The position numbers and the translations under genes are program-made. Below, piece by piece: positions 1 through 6,902 of a stretch of 14,647 nucleotides of DNA. Source of the stretch: Patescibacteria group bacterium (GTDB lineage Bacteria > Patescibacteriota > Gracilibacteria > UBA1369 > PNNO01); assembly GCA_018821175.1 (NCBI GenBank), contig JAHJMX010000110.1, forward strand, positions 1 through 14,647, written 5' to 3'. A model generated the notes under the pieces. The model was given only the letters and a program-made list of their open reading frames with translations, did no database searches and was not told the origin of the DNA. Every line of letters starts with the position of its first letter. Positions within the stretch are counted from its first letter, which is position 1.

Positions 1-824
1 AAAATCCGTATCTGCCCATCACTAGCACGTCCACCAGCCTCTTCCATCAACAACGCAAATGGCGCACATTCATAAAGTAATCTAAGTTTTCCATTTGGAG
101 CATCTTGATATCCAGGATATGTAAAAATTCCTTGCCCTTTCATAAAAATATGATTGATATCAGGAACCATCCCTCCAGAATATCGCAATTTATAACCTTT
201 TTTCATCCAATCTTCCATCACGTGTAAATATTTTTCATCAGACGCAACTGCTCTCATATTACCTGGAGAAAAAATATTCGTATCAGGATCAACCTTTATA
301 TCTTCTTGAGACAAAATAAACTCAGAAACGGCATTTAAAATAAATTCATGGACACCATCCCGAGTTGTATATAGTAAAGTCACACGTGGACCATAGACAA
401 CAACAACAGCAGCAAGCTGCTCTTCACCGCGACGCCCAATAAATGTGTCTCCTTCATAAATTCCAAAAATACTCCCAATTGCAAAATTTGCATTCACCAA
501 AGATGAACCGTCAAGTGGATCAAAAGCCACAGCAAAACGCCCTTGTTTCCCTTCTGGAGTTTTAATAACATCATCCAATTCCTCAGAGGCAAGAACACTT
601 GTTTGACAAGATTCCTGTAATTCCTTTACGAAAATATCATTTGAAAGAATATCAAGCGTAAGTTGATTTTCTCCATACATATTACTTGTACCAGCAAGCC
701 CCAAATCCCCTGTTTGCATAGCGTGATGAACATATTTTGCTCCATTCGCAATTGCCATAATTAAATGTCGAAGCTCATTTTCAACATTATTACATCGAAG
801 ATATTCATTTAATGAAACATGCAT
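1..824 (-). CDS. fbp: Fructose-1,6-bisphosphatase class I (3' end beyond window)
   Basis: Hydrolyses fructose-1,6-bisphosphate to fructose-6-phosphate plus phosphate, the committing step of gluconeogenesis; cytosolic and Mg-dependent. I translated it by hand from the ATG at 824 down to base 1: 274 residues are present, and roughly the last 50 of the usual ~330 lie outside the window. Visible class I motifs are the metal site SEE (80-82), FDPLDGSSLV (101-110) with metal-binding Asp102 and Asp105, the substrate/phosphate motif YKLRYSGGMVPDIN (211-224), and KLRLLYECAPFALLMEEAGG (246-265). The frame is open throughout. It starts 23 bases after the fba stop on the same strand with no promoter or terminator between, so it is almost certainly co-transcribed with fba. 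The leader is A-rich with no Shine-Dalgarno motif. A second in-frame Met upstream was not seen. The function call is secure; only the C-terminus is unseen. Confidence 0.95.
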   Translation of the reverse strand, partial: MHVSLNEYLRCNNVENELRHLIMAIANGAKYVHHAMQTGDLGLAGTSNMYGENQLTLDILSNDIFVKELQESCQTSVLASEELDDVIKTPEGKQGRFAVAFDPLDGSSLVNANFAIGSIFGIYEGDTFIGRRGEEQLAAVVVVYGPRVTLLYTTRDGVHEFILNAVSEFILSQEDIKVDPDTNIFSPGNMRAVASDEKYLHVMEDWMKKGYKLRYSGGMVPDINHIFMKGQGIFTYPGYQDAPNGKLRLLYECAPFALLMEEAGGRASDGQIRI

Positions 825-847
825 AATACTTTTTTTTAGTATCTAAT

Positions 848-1882
848 TTAATTATATAGATCAGCTTTACCAGCAGACATAAAGCCTTCTTCAAACATCA
901 TTTTAAGATGCATAGAAATTTCCCTTTTTGCCTCCGTATGATCCAAAGCATCAATTCTATTTTCAAACATATTAAGAACTTTTCTAAAGGCAACTCCTTT
1001 TTCTTCTGCTGCTTTTGTCATGTCAGCCGTAAGATCTTCCGGGAAATATTTGAACCAAATATTTTGAAGGGAAGTAGCATAATTAAATTTTCTGGCACCA
1101 GCTTCAACTGCCTTACTAAACATTTCTGGAGTCAAACCAGATCCACCATGAAGCACTCCATAAGCTCCTAAAGGACGAATTGCGTCACAAATTTCTTTAA
1201 TTCTTTCATATCCAATCATCGGAGTCTTCAAATAAACCCCATGTCCATTCCCTACAAAAAACGCTAGTGCTTCAGGCTTAACAAGCTCAACTAACTGAAT
1301 CGCATCTCCAACTTTTGTATAATAATCTTCAATATTATTCTCTATATTTGGATCTGCAAGCGCTGCAGCAACACCAATCTCCCCTTCTTCGACCTCAAGA
1401 GAAATTCCAAGTGGTTTTAATTTTTCGGTTACCTCATAACATTTCTTTGCATTTTCCTCGACAGAAAGTTTCGAAAGATCAACTTCACATGAAGAAAACC
1501 CAGCATCAATACTTCTTTGCACACATCCATCAACATCTTTTTGAATATGATCATGATGTAAACAAACTGGCACACTATAACCAAATTTCTCAATTCTATC
1601 CTCAATTGCATCATGCACAATATCAGAAAGTCTTGCAGGTAACATATTGCAATATTTTGTTTCACTTTCGGCTATTTCAATTATTATTGGAGATTTTGTT
1701 TCCCAAGCAGCATCCAAAATTGCTTCAACAATATAAGATGACCGCCCATTACATGCCGCAACACCAAAACCATATTTATCTGCAACACTCAATAATTCTT
1801 GTAAATTCGAAAGCGTATATCCATTTTTTAAAACACGTACATTCGGATTATTTTCCTTTGAAAAAGGTGCAAGTACAGCCAT
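848..1882 (-). CDS. fba: Class II fructose-bisphosphate aldolase
   Basis: Reversibly cleaves fructose-1,6-bisphosphate into DHAP and glyceraldehyde-3-phosphate using zinc. The 344-residue length is in the family range. Visible features: the catalytic/zinc motif HHDH (109-112, Asp111 as likely general base), Glu-rich EVEEGEIG (163-170), zinc histidines in GNGHG (His214) and VLHGGSGL (His245), and the phosphate-binding segment FNYATSLQ (266-273). In the last segment the common N-x-D-T-D/E pattern of the E. coli enzyme reads N-Y-A-T-S, a variation also known in other subfamilies, so a related substrate cannot be fully excluded. First gene of a two-gene operon with fbp, which places it in gluconeogenesis as well as glycolysis. 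The ATG at 1882 gives MAVLAPF and lies ~37 bases below a good promoter at 1926-1954. No Shine-Dalgarno motif is visible. Confidence 0.94.
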   Translation of the reverse strand: MAVLAPFSKENNPNVRVLKNGYTLSNLQELLSVADKYGFGVAACNGRSSYIVEAILDAAWETKSPIIIEIAESETKYCNMLPARLSDIVHDAIEDRIEKFGYSVPVCLHHDHIQKDVDGCVQRSIDAGFSSCEVDLSKLSVEENAKKCYEVTEKLKPLGISLEVEEGEIGVAAALADPNIENNIEDYYTKVGDAIQLVELVKPEALAFFVGNGHGVYLKTPMIGYERIKEICDAIRPLGAYGVLHGGSGLTPEMFSKAVEAGARKFNYATSLQNIWFKYFPEDLTADMTKAAEEKGVAFRKVLNMFENRIDALDHTEAKREISMHLKMMFEEGFMSAGKADLYN

Positions 1883-1925
1883 TTTTCGGTTGAGTTAAAT
1901 GATCAAAACGACAAATGTCACAGGC

Positions 1926-1954
1926 ACTATAACGGAAAAAAAAATCATGAGCAA
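1926..1954 (-). promoter_or_regulatory. Sigma-70 type promoter of fba-fbp
   Basis: On the minus strand a -35 TTGCTC (1949-1954) is separated by exactly 17 bases from a -10 TATAGT (1926-1931). The spacer holds a run of Ts. Transcription would begin near 1919, giving a ~37-base leader. Seen in sequence; activity is inferred. Confidence 0.65.
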
Positions 1955-1971
1955 TTGATACAGGTTGCAAT

Positions 1972-1991
1972 AACAAACGATTTCGTTTGTT
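1972..1991. promoter_or_regulatory. Perfect 9-bp inverted repeat upstream of the fba promoter
   Basis: The arms AACAAACGA and TCGTTTGTT are perfect reverse complements around a 2-base centre. The site lies 17 bp upstream of the fba -35 hexamer, so it is placed for an activator or upstream operator of the fba-fbp operon. It is not followed by a T-run on either strand, so it does not look like a terminator. No known regulator is recognised for it. Confidence 0.45.
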
Positions 1992-2009
1992 GCGAGAATA
2001 CATATAATC

Positions 2010-2043
2010 AAAATCCCTCCGGAAAGCCATTCAGAGGGATTTT
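2010..2043 (-). terminator. Hairpin terminator of the rsmH-ftsL unit
   Basis: A perfect 10-bp stem (2010-2019 with 2034-2043, arms AAAATCCCTC / GAGGGATTTT) closes a 14-base loop. Short T-runs flank it on both strands. It lies 36 bases after the stop of the FtsL-like gene on the minus strand, the only transcript that would reach it. Confidence 0.75.
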
Positions 2044-2078
2044 TAGCCCAACCTTAGCAAAACTTTAACTATAATATT

Positions 2079-2432
2079 TTAATTATTTAATGCGACAGTA
2101 TTATGGCCTGAAATATAAGCAACATTTCCAGGTCTAACCATCGACTCTGCTTTAGCGCCATAACTCATTTCAGAAAGCGCTTTTTTCTCAAGCAAATCTT
2201 TTTTCAAAACTTCATTTTCCTCCCATAATTGCTGCTTCTGCACTTCTAAATACTTTATTGTGTACCCTTTTGTTGAAATCTTATTAAAATTCACAAGCAT
2301 CATTACACTCAAAAAACTCATAAACACACTTAATAAAGCAATTACCAAAAACGGCTTAGCTTCAAATCTAATAGATGATTGTCTTCTACGCCTTTCGGCT
2401 ATTGTATTCCTGTTAACTATAACTTGTGACAT
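2079..2432 (-). CDS. FtsL-like septum protein (single TM, coiled coil)
   Basis: 117 residues with the architecture of the divisome protein FtsL/FtsL-like bitopic proteins. There is a basic cytosolic N-terminus (Arg-rich, 13-17), one hydrophobic membrane segment (about 28-48), then a charged heptad-like coiled coil (about 58-90) and a short tail predicted outside the membrane. FtsL partners FtsB/FtsQ and activates septal peptidoglycan synthesis; it is poorly conserved in sequence, so the call rests on topology plus position directly after rsmH (42-base gap), the standard dcw order. In most bacteria a penicillin-binding protein (ftsI) follows; here a terminator does. No Shine-Dalgarno motif. 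A generic membrane-anchored coiled-coil protein is the alternative. Confidence 0.7.
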   Translation of the reverse strand: MSQVIVNRNTIAERRRRQSSIRFEAKPFLVIALLSVFMSFLSVMMLVNFNKISTKGYTIKYLEVQKQQLWEENEVLKKDLLEKKALSEMSYGAKAESMVRPGNVAYISGHNTVALNN

Positions 2433-2474
2433 TTTTGAAAGGGTTGTTGTATATTAAGGGTTTTATATGTAATT

Positions 2475-3422
2475 TTATAACTTTTCAGCAATTCTCATTT
2501 TGGCGCTTCTACTTCGTGGATTCATTCCGATTTCTTCTTCAGTCGGGACAATTGGCTTCTTTGTAAGGATTTTTAGTTCAGGAGAATGGTTACAGTTGCA
2601 AATCAGCACCTCGCGAGGACAAATACAATCTCGTGTCGAATCTTTCATTGTGTGCTTAACAATCCGATCTTCAAGTGAGTGATATGAAATAACAATCAAT
2701 CTTCCACCTGGAGCAAGTACTTTAATTGCTTGATTCAATGTATCTTGTAAGACTTCAAGTTCGTTGTTCACCTCTATCCGAAGTGCCTGGAAAATTCTCG
2801 TTGCCGGATGAATTTTCTTTCCTCGATGATTTGGAGGAGTATGAGAATATTTTTGAATCAGATCGGCAAGTTCCTTCGTAGTATTAATCGGAAGATTCTC
2901 TTTAATAATACGAGCAAACTTTTTGCTATATCTCTCTTCTCCATATTCGCGGAAAATTTCTACTAGACGTTTTTCACTGCATCTTTCAAGAACTTCTTTT
3001 GCAGTAATAGGACTTCTTTTGTCGAATCTCATATCGAGTGGACCATCCTTTAAGAATGAAAATCCTCGATCTGAGGCGTCAACTTGAGTTGAGGCGAGTC
3101 CAAGGTCCATGAATACTAATTTAACGCCTGAAATCTTTCTGTCTTCTATCTCCTGTTGTAAATGAACAAAGTTTCTAGGAATAAAGATAATTTTGTTTTT
3201 ATTTTTGCTAAGTCTCTTTTCAGCGATCTTTAAATTACTTTCATCTTGTTCGAATGCAATTAATTTTCCTTTTGATCCAATATGATCTAAGAACATTTCA
3301 CTATGCCCTCCAAGTCCAAGCGTACAATCTATCGCAACGTCTCCGTTTTCTAAATTTAAATAGTTTTCAACTGGTCCAATCAGAACTGATTCATGCCCGT
3401 ATTTATTGTCTGTAAGCGCCAT
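2475..3422 (-). CDS. rsmH: 16S rRNA (cytosine-1402 N4)-methyltransferase
   Basis: SAM-dependent enzyme (formerly MraW) that methylates C1402 in the ribosomal P site. The 315-residue length is normal. Visible motifs: SAM-binding DCTLGLGGHSE (32-42); FMDLGLASTQVD (104-115), a variant of the usual DLGVSSPQLD; RGFSFLKDGPLDMRFD (119-134); RIFQALRIEVNNELE (209-223); VISYHSLEDRIVK (244-256); a Cys-rich CxC segment (266-277); and the C-terminal NPRSRSAKMR (301-310). First gene of a two-gene unit with the FtsL-like protein. Usual dcw neighbours such as mraZ, ftsI and the mur genes are absent on both sides. The start at 3422 is the only ATG giving a family-like N-terminus; its leader has no Shine-Dalgarno motif. 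Confidence 0.97.
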   Translation of the reverse strand: MALTDNKYGHESVLIGPVENYLNLENGDVAIDCTLGLGGHSEMFLDHIGSKGKLIAFEQDESNLKIAEKRLSKNKNKIIFIPRNFVHLQQEIEDRKISGVKLVFMDLGLASTQVDASDRGFSFLKDGPLDMRFDKRSPITAKEVLERCSEKRLVEIFREYGEERYSKKFARIIKENLPINTTKELADLIQKYSHTPPNHRGKKIHPATRIFQALRIEVNNELEVLQDTLNQAIKVLAPGGRLIVISYHSLEDRIVKHTMKDSTRDCICPREVLICNCNHSPELKILTKKPIVPTEEEIGMNPRSRSAKMRIAEKL

Positions 3423-3503
3423 CTAGTCTGTATTACTGTGCCTGTTGTTCAAAACTTGTGCACAAAATGTGTATAACTTTTTTGATCACTTGAATGCGCC
3501 TTA

Positions 3504-3532
3504 AAACTAAGGTTTTTCACCGTTATTGTCAA
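3504..3532 (-). promoter_or_regulatory. Probable rsmH promoter with small inverted repeat at -35
   Basis: On the minus strand a consensus -35 TTGACA (3527-3532) is followed 17 bases later by TAGTTT (3504-3509), a weak -10. The -35 sits inside a short inverted repeat, CCGTT / AACGG (3520-3524 and 3531-3535), which could be an operator. The leader would be about 75 bases. Confidence 0.45.
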
Positions 3533-3631
3533 CGGCTCAATCTAAAACAGAGTAACATTTGTGTTCCAATGGAATATATGACTTGCCATTTTCCCCTCTA
3601 GTAAGCGTGGAAATAGTATTACACAATTCAC

Positions 3632-3659
3632 TTGTTTGATTTTGCCAATATTGCATAAT
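3632..3659 (+). promoter_or_regulatory. Possible promoter of the small exporter gene
   Basis: TTGTTT (3632-3637), 16-base spacer, CATAAT (3654-3659; five of six to consensus). If real, transcription starts near 3666, which rules out the furthest upstream start at 3636 for the following gene and supports an internal TTG. Confidence 0.35.
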
Positions 3660-3746
3660 TTTTTTGCACATAAATACATCTTGGCATTTGTTATCGACTA
3701 TGGTAAAACAAAAATAGCTACATTAAAAAACATAAGAGTAAAACTT

Positions 3747-4229
3747 TTGAACATAATCCCGAATTTACCACCCCAAATAACAATTTTCATCACTTCGATG
3801 ATTCCATTGATCGAACTACGAGGTTCAATCCCAATTGGATTTTTCTTCGGACTCGCTCCAGAAACCATTTATCTTTTGACTGTAATTGGAAGTTTAATCC
3901 CAGCTTTTTTCATACTCCTTTTGCTTAATCCAATTTCAAATTTCTTGATGAAACATTTCGAAATCTGCAATAAATTTTTTACAAAACTTTTTGCAAACAC
4001 TCGCCAAAAACACACAGATGCAATTATCAAATATGGACCAATATTCCTTGTTGTTTTCGTTGCCATTCCACTTCCAGGTAGCGGAGCATGGACAGGAAGC
4101 CTTCTCGCCTTCCTTTTTGACATCAAATATTGGCAAGCAATAAGCCTAATTGCTATAGGTCTAGCAATTTCAGGTTTAATCATGATTGGACTTAGCATTG
4201 CAGGCATTGAGCTATTCCACCTAATTTAA
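3747..4229 (+). CDS. Small multi-drug export protein family (COG2426) membrane protein
   Basis: A very hydrophobic protein of about 160 residues with four to five membrane spans. It carries the family landmarks IELRGSIPIG near the N-terminus and PLPGSGAWTG before the last spans. The family is annotated as putative small multidrug exporters, but substrates are not established. The frame contains no ATG until after the ELRG motif region begins. TTG at 3747 yields a protein that begins NIIPNLPPQ, as members usually do; the same frame is open upstream with TTGs at 3681 and 3636, adding up to 37 poorly conserved residues. The stop overlaps that of convergent tsaC by 9 bases. No close functional partner is apparent. 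Confidence 0.8.
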   Translation: MNIIPNLPPQITIFITSMIPLIELRGSIPIGFFFGLAPETIYLLTVIGSLIPAFFILLLLNPISNFLMKHFEICNKFFTKLFANTRQKHTDAIIKYGPIFLVVFVAIPLPGSGAWTGSLLAFLFDIKYWQAISLIAIGLAISGLIMIGLSIAGIELFHLI

Positions 4230-4832
4230 GTCGATTTCACCTCTTATAACAACATCATCAACCACATCATATACGGCTGATGGTTCATTATGCCCAAGAA
4301 AACCAGCATCGACAATCAAGTCAGGAACGATATCCAAATTCTCCCCCTTCAATTGAGTTAAAAAATCCTCAACATCATAAGCTTGTGGACGACCACTCAA
4401 GTTTGCACTAGTAGTTGTCACAGAATGGCCAAGCTTTTTCACCACATTTAAAATTCCAGGAGTAGATGGATTCCGAAGTCCAACTTTTTCAATCCCTTTA
4501 TTAAAAAAAGGTGGAAGAAGATTACCTCGCTTTACTATAAACGTATAAGGTCCCGGCCAAAATTTCGTCATCAAATTACGCGCTTTCTCATCAACCTCAC
4601 CCCATCTAGCAGCGTCATCAATAGAATAAACTATTATACTAACAGGTTTCCGCCTCGACATCTCCTTTAATGCGTAAAGTCTAGCAACGGCATCTTCATT
4701 AAATATGTCGACAGCAAGCCCATAACAAGTCTCTGTTGGATGCATTACGATCCCCCCATCTCGCAAAACTTTAACTACCTCCCTATCTACATTGTCTCCC
4801 CACACATCACCATGAACTGTCAAACGTTTCAT
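4221..4832 (-). CDS. tsaC: Threonylcarbamoyl-AMP synthase (YrdC/Sua5 family)
   Basis: Makes L-threonylcarbamoyladenylate from threonine, bicarbonate and ATP, the first step of t6A37 modification in ANN-decoding tRNAs. 203 residues form a single YrdC domain; the extra Sua5 C-terminal domain is absent. Motifs seen: HPTETCYGLA (31-40), the lysine/arginine pocket KEMSRRKP (56-63), WPGPYTFIV (92-100), GLRNP (118-122) and TTTSANLSGRP (139-149). The partner genes tsaB, tsaD and tsaE are not in the window. It has its own promoter interleaved with that of gapA and runs into the tail of the exporter gene, ending TAG inside that gene's last codons. No Shine-Dalgarno motif before the ATG at 4832. Confidence 0.95.
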   Translation of the reverse strand: MKRLTVHGDVWGDNVDREVVKVLRDGGIVMHPTETCYGLAVDIFNEDAVARLYALKEMSRRKPVSIIVYSIDDAARWGEVDEKARNLMTKFWPGPYTFIVKRGNLLPPFFNKGIEKVGLRNPSTPGILNVVKKLGHSVTTTSANLSGRPQAYDVEDFLTQLKGENLDIVPDLIVDAGFLGHNEPSAVYDVVDDVVIRGEIDLN

Positions 4833-4853
4833 ATTAAATTTTCTTAAATTTCA

Positions 4854-4882
4854 TTGACCTCGGCTATTCTACACGGTATTAC
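4854..4882 (+). promoter_or_regulatory. gapA promoter (plus strand)
   Basis: TTGACC (4854-4859; five of six), a 17-base spacer, then TATTAC (4877-4882; four of six). The start point would be near 4889, so the leader is only about 24 bases, without a Shine-Dalgarno motif. Confidence 0.55.
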
Positions 4883-4894
4883 TATGCGTGAAAA
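4866..4894 (-). promoter_or_regulatory. tsaC promoter (minus strand)
   Basis: TTTTCA (4889-4894), a 17-base spacer, then TAGAAT (4866-4871; five of six to consensus), about 27 bases of leader to the ATG at 4832. It overlaps the gapA promoter on the other strand. Confidence 0.5.
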
Positions 4895-4912
4895 CCCCTA
4901 ACCTCACCACCC

Positions 4913-5926
4913 ATGAAACCAAAAGTAGCCATTAACGGCTTCGGTCGAATTGGAAGACTTGTTTTCAGGATCAACCTAGAAAGAGACGCCTTAGACATCG
5001 TCGCAATCAACGATCCAAGCACAATCGAAACAATGGTACATCTCGCAAAATACGACTCAACTTATGGGCCGCTTGATGCTGATATCCAAATCAAAAATGA
5101 AAACGAAATTGTCGTAAACGGAAAATCGATTCGAATTACGCATGACAGAAACCCAGAAAATTTACCTTGGAAAGAATTAAACGTTGATATCGCAATCGAA
5201 TCAACTGGAGTATTTAAAGATAGAGAAGGCGCTTCAAAACATTTACAAGCTGGAGCAAAAAGAGTTCTAATTACAGCTCCTGGTAAAAACATCGATCGAA
5301 CTCTTGTAATGGGAGTTAACGAAAATGACCTACATGCCGAGAAAGACATCCTTATTTCAAACGCATCTTGTACTACAAATTGTATTGCCCCTGCAGCAAA
5401 AATCCTTGATAAAGCTTTCGGGATTAAAAAGGGTTTAATGACAACAATTCATGCATACACAAATGATCAAAACATTTTAGACGCTAAACATAAAGACTTG
5501 CGAAGAGCTCGCGCTGGTGCTCTTTCAATGATACCTACAACTACTGGAGCTGCAAAAGCTTGTGCACTTGTACTCCCAGAGTTAGAAGGGAAATTGAACG
5601 GGATGGCTGTGCGTGTACCAACTCCGACAGTTTCACTTGTAGACTTCGTATTCGAAGCTGCAAAAAACGTAACTGCAGAAGAAGTAAACGCTGCATTGAA
5701 AGCAGCTAGCGAAGGAGAATTAAAAGGGATTTTGGGGTACAGCGAAGAACCACTAGTATCTCGTGATTACCAAGGAACTAAATATTCTTCTGTTGTAGAT
5801 TCACTTTCAACAATGGCAATCGGAGAAAACATGGTAAAAGTCATCCTTTGGTACGATAACGAATGGGGATATTCAGAAAGAACAGTTGATATGGCAAAAT
5901 ATATTGCCGACAAAATGATTATTTAG
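4913..5926 (+). CDS. gapA: Type I glyceraldehyde-3-phosphate dehydrogenase
   Basis: Catalyses the NAD-dependent oxidative phosphorylation of glyceraldehyde-3-phosphate to 1,3-bisphosphoglycerate in glycolysis, reversible in gluconeogenesis. 337 residues, standard length. Seen: Rossmann motif INGFGRIGRLVFR (7-19); Asp34 in AINDPS, which favours NAD over NADP; catalytic SNASCTTNC with Cys153 (149-157); His180 in TTIHAYTND; and the C-terminal WYDNEWGYSERT signature. The gene stands alone between a promoter at 4854 and a strong terminator at 6001, so it is a monocistron. The usual partners pgk and tpi are not adjacent. The ATG at 4913 gives the family N-terminus directly. Confidence 0.98.
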   Translation: MKPKVAINGFGRIGRLVFRINLERDALDIVAINDPSTIETMVHLAKYDSTYGPLDADIQIKNENEIVVNGKSIRITHDRNPENLPWKELNVDIAIESTGVFKDREGASKHLQAGAKRVLITAPGKNIDRTLVMGVNENDLHAEKDILISNASCTTNCIAPAAKILDKAFGIKKGLMTTIHAYTNDQNILDAKHKDLRRARAGALSMIPTTTGAAKACALVLPELEGKLNGMAVRVPTPTVSLVDFVFEAAKNVTAEEVNAALKAASEGELKGILGYSEEPLVSRDYQGTKYSSVVDSLSTMAIGENMVKVILWYDNEWGYSERTVDMAKYIADKMII

Positions 5927-6000
5927 TGAAATATATGCATAATCGCAAATTACGTGATTAGCGCGATCCTGGGATTGGTGCACTGATTAATAGAATTACG

Positions 6001-6034
6001 AAAAGGCCCTGCCGAAAACGGTGGGGCCTTTTTT
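6001..6034 (+). terminator. Strong rho-independent terminator after gapA
   Basis: A 14-bp stem (6001-6014 with 6019-6032, two G-U pairs) is capped by an AAAA loop and ends in a run of six Ts. It sits 75 bases after the gapA stop. The A-run at the left foot would also make it work leftwards. Confidence 0.93.
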
Positions 6035-6093
6035 CGCACCAGGAAGCCACCCGTCCAGGGACGAGTCTTTTCAACCACCAAAATCATCATCTC

Positions 6094-6122
6094 TTGCGTT
6101 CAAAAAATTAGCACTGTATAAT
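6094..6122 (+). promoter_or_regulatory. hrcA-grpE promoter
   Basis: TTGCGT (6094-6099), a 17-base spacer and a perfect TATAAT (6117-6122). The -10 lies in the spacer of the CIRCE operator, so HrcA binding would exclude RNA polymerase. The ATG follows 28 bases after the -10. Confidence 0.8.
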
Positions 6123-6134
6123 ATCAAGTGCTAA
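6108..6134. promoter_or_regulatory. CIRCE operator upstream of hrcA
   Basis: Arms TTAGCACTG (6108-6116) and AAGTGCTAA (6126-6134) around a 9-base spacer match the known CIRCE consensus TTAGCACTC-N9-GAGTGCTAA at 16 of 18 arm positions. The two inner arm bases differ. It implies HrcA autoregulation. Confidence 0.95.
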
Positions 6135-6150
6135 TAATTCATACATCTAC

Positions 6151-6873
6151 ATGGATAGGAAACAAGAAATTTTACGAGCAATTGTTAAGCACTTTGTCCA
6201 AACTGCAGAACCAGTTGGTTCAAATACAATACTTGTAAGCTACAAATTCCAAGTTAGTCCGGCAACTATCAGAAATGATATGGCCATTCTCGAGAAAGAA
6301 GGGCTCATTTACCAGCCTCATACTTCTTCTGGGCGCGTCCCAACAGATCAAGGTTACAGAATGTATGTAGACGAAATTGCAGATTATAAAAAGGCAAAAA
6401 AGCACGCTCTTTCAGTCATTAAAAAAATTCGCCAACAATACAAAGCTGATCAGATTCGCGAACATATTTACGATGCTGTCGCATTACTTGCGCATGCCAC
6501 TGAAAACGTTAGTTTTGCTACATTGCCAGATAATGAACGGACATTCTACATCGGACTTGCTAACGTCCTCAAGCAACCTGAATTCCAAACAAATTCTATT
6601 CAGGCATCACAAGTAGTTGAAATCCTCGAGAATAATGACAATTTCAGAACGCTTTTAGATAATTTAGATATCAATGATTCTGTCAAAATTTTCATTGGAA
6701 AGGAAAATATCATTGAGCAAATTCAAAGTTGTGCACTAATCGTCACAAAATACGAACGTGATGGATTTACTGGATATTTAGGGATTCTAGGACCAACACG
6801 TATGGCTTATCCATTCAACAAAGCCATAATTGAAGAAGTAAAATCTCTTTTTGAAGAAAGAACATCACTTTAA
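6151..6873 (+). CDS. hrcA: Heat-inducible transcription repressor HrcA (short form)
   Basis: Represses heat-shock operons by binding CIRCE; in studied species its activity depends on the GroE chaperonin. At 240 residues it is about 100 shorter than the usual ~340. The N-terminal winged helix is intact: RKQEILRAIVKHFV (3-16), EPVGSN (20-25), recognition helix SPATIRNDMAILEKEGLI (36-53) and SSGRVPTDQGYRMYVDE (59-75). The C-terminal end of the GAF-like domain is also recognisable (TGYLGILGPTRMAYP, about 208-222). The missing length falls in the middle, where the inserted dimerisation subdomain lies in longer HrcAs. The reading frame is clean, so this looks like a compact form and not a frameshift. 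Preceded by its own CIRCE and promoter, followed 29 bases later by grpE. Confidence 0.95.
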   Translation: MDRKQEILRAIVKHFVQTAEPVGSNTILVSYKFQVSPATIRNDMAILEKEGLIYQPHTSSGRVPTDQGYRMYVDEIADYKKAKKHALSVIKKIRQQYKADQIREHIYDAVALLAHATENVSFATLPDNERTFYIGLANVLKQPEFQTNSIQASQVVEILENNDNFRTLLDNLDINDSVKIFIGKENIIEQIQSCALIVTKYERDGFTGYLGILGPTRMAYPFNKAIIEEVKSLFEERTSL

Positions 6874-6902
6874 ACAAATTTAACCATTAAATTGAAATAC
6901 GA

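Noticed and set aside
908..1171. Plus-strand frame of 87 residues inside fba
   Set aside because: Antisense shadow of the aldolase; no promoter or conserved motif.
1315..1893. Open frame of 192 residues on the plus strand across fba
   Set aside because: It is antisense to a clearly conserved aldolase, and its translation is rich in His, Gln and Leu with no domain, as expected of a shadow frame.
3468..3476. Single DnaA-box-like 9-mer, considered as a replication origin sign
   Set aside because: Only one box, no cluster, no dnaA or dnaN, and no A/T-rich unwinding repeats nearby.
3580..3620. Possible MraZ boxes upstream of rsmH
   Set aside because: The G-rich stretch on the minus strand does not show the repeated, evenly spaced direct boxes known for MraZ.
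3636..3746. N-terminal extension of the small exporter from TTG 3636
   Set aside because: The segment is not like the family N-terminus and overlaps a plausible -35/-10 pair; the TTG at 3747 fits better, though not decisively.
6052..6063. Small palindrome CGTCC-AG-GGACG after the gapA terminator
   Set aside because: The 2-base loop and 5-bp arms are too small to support a function, and no gene reads into it.
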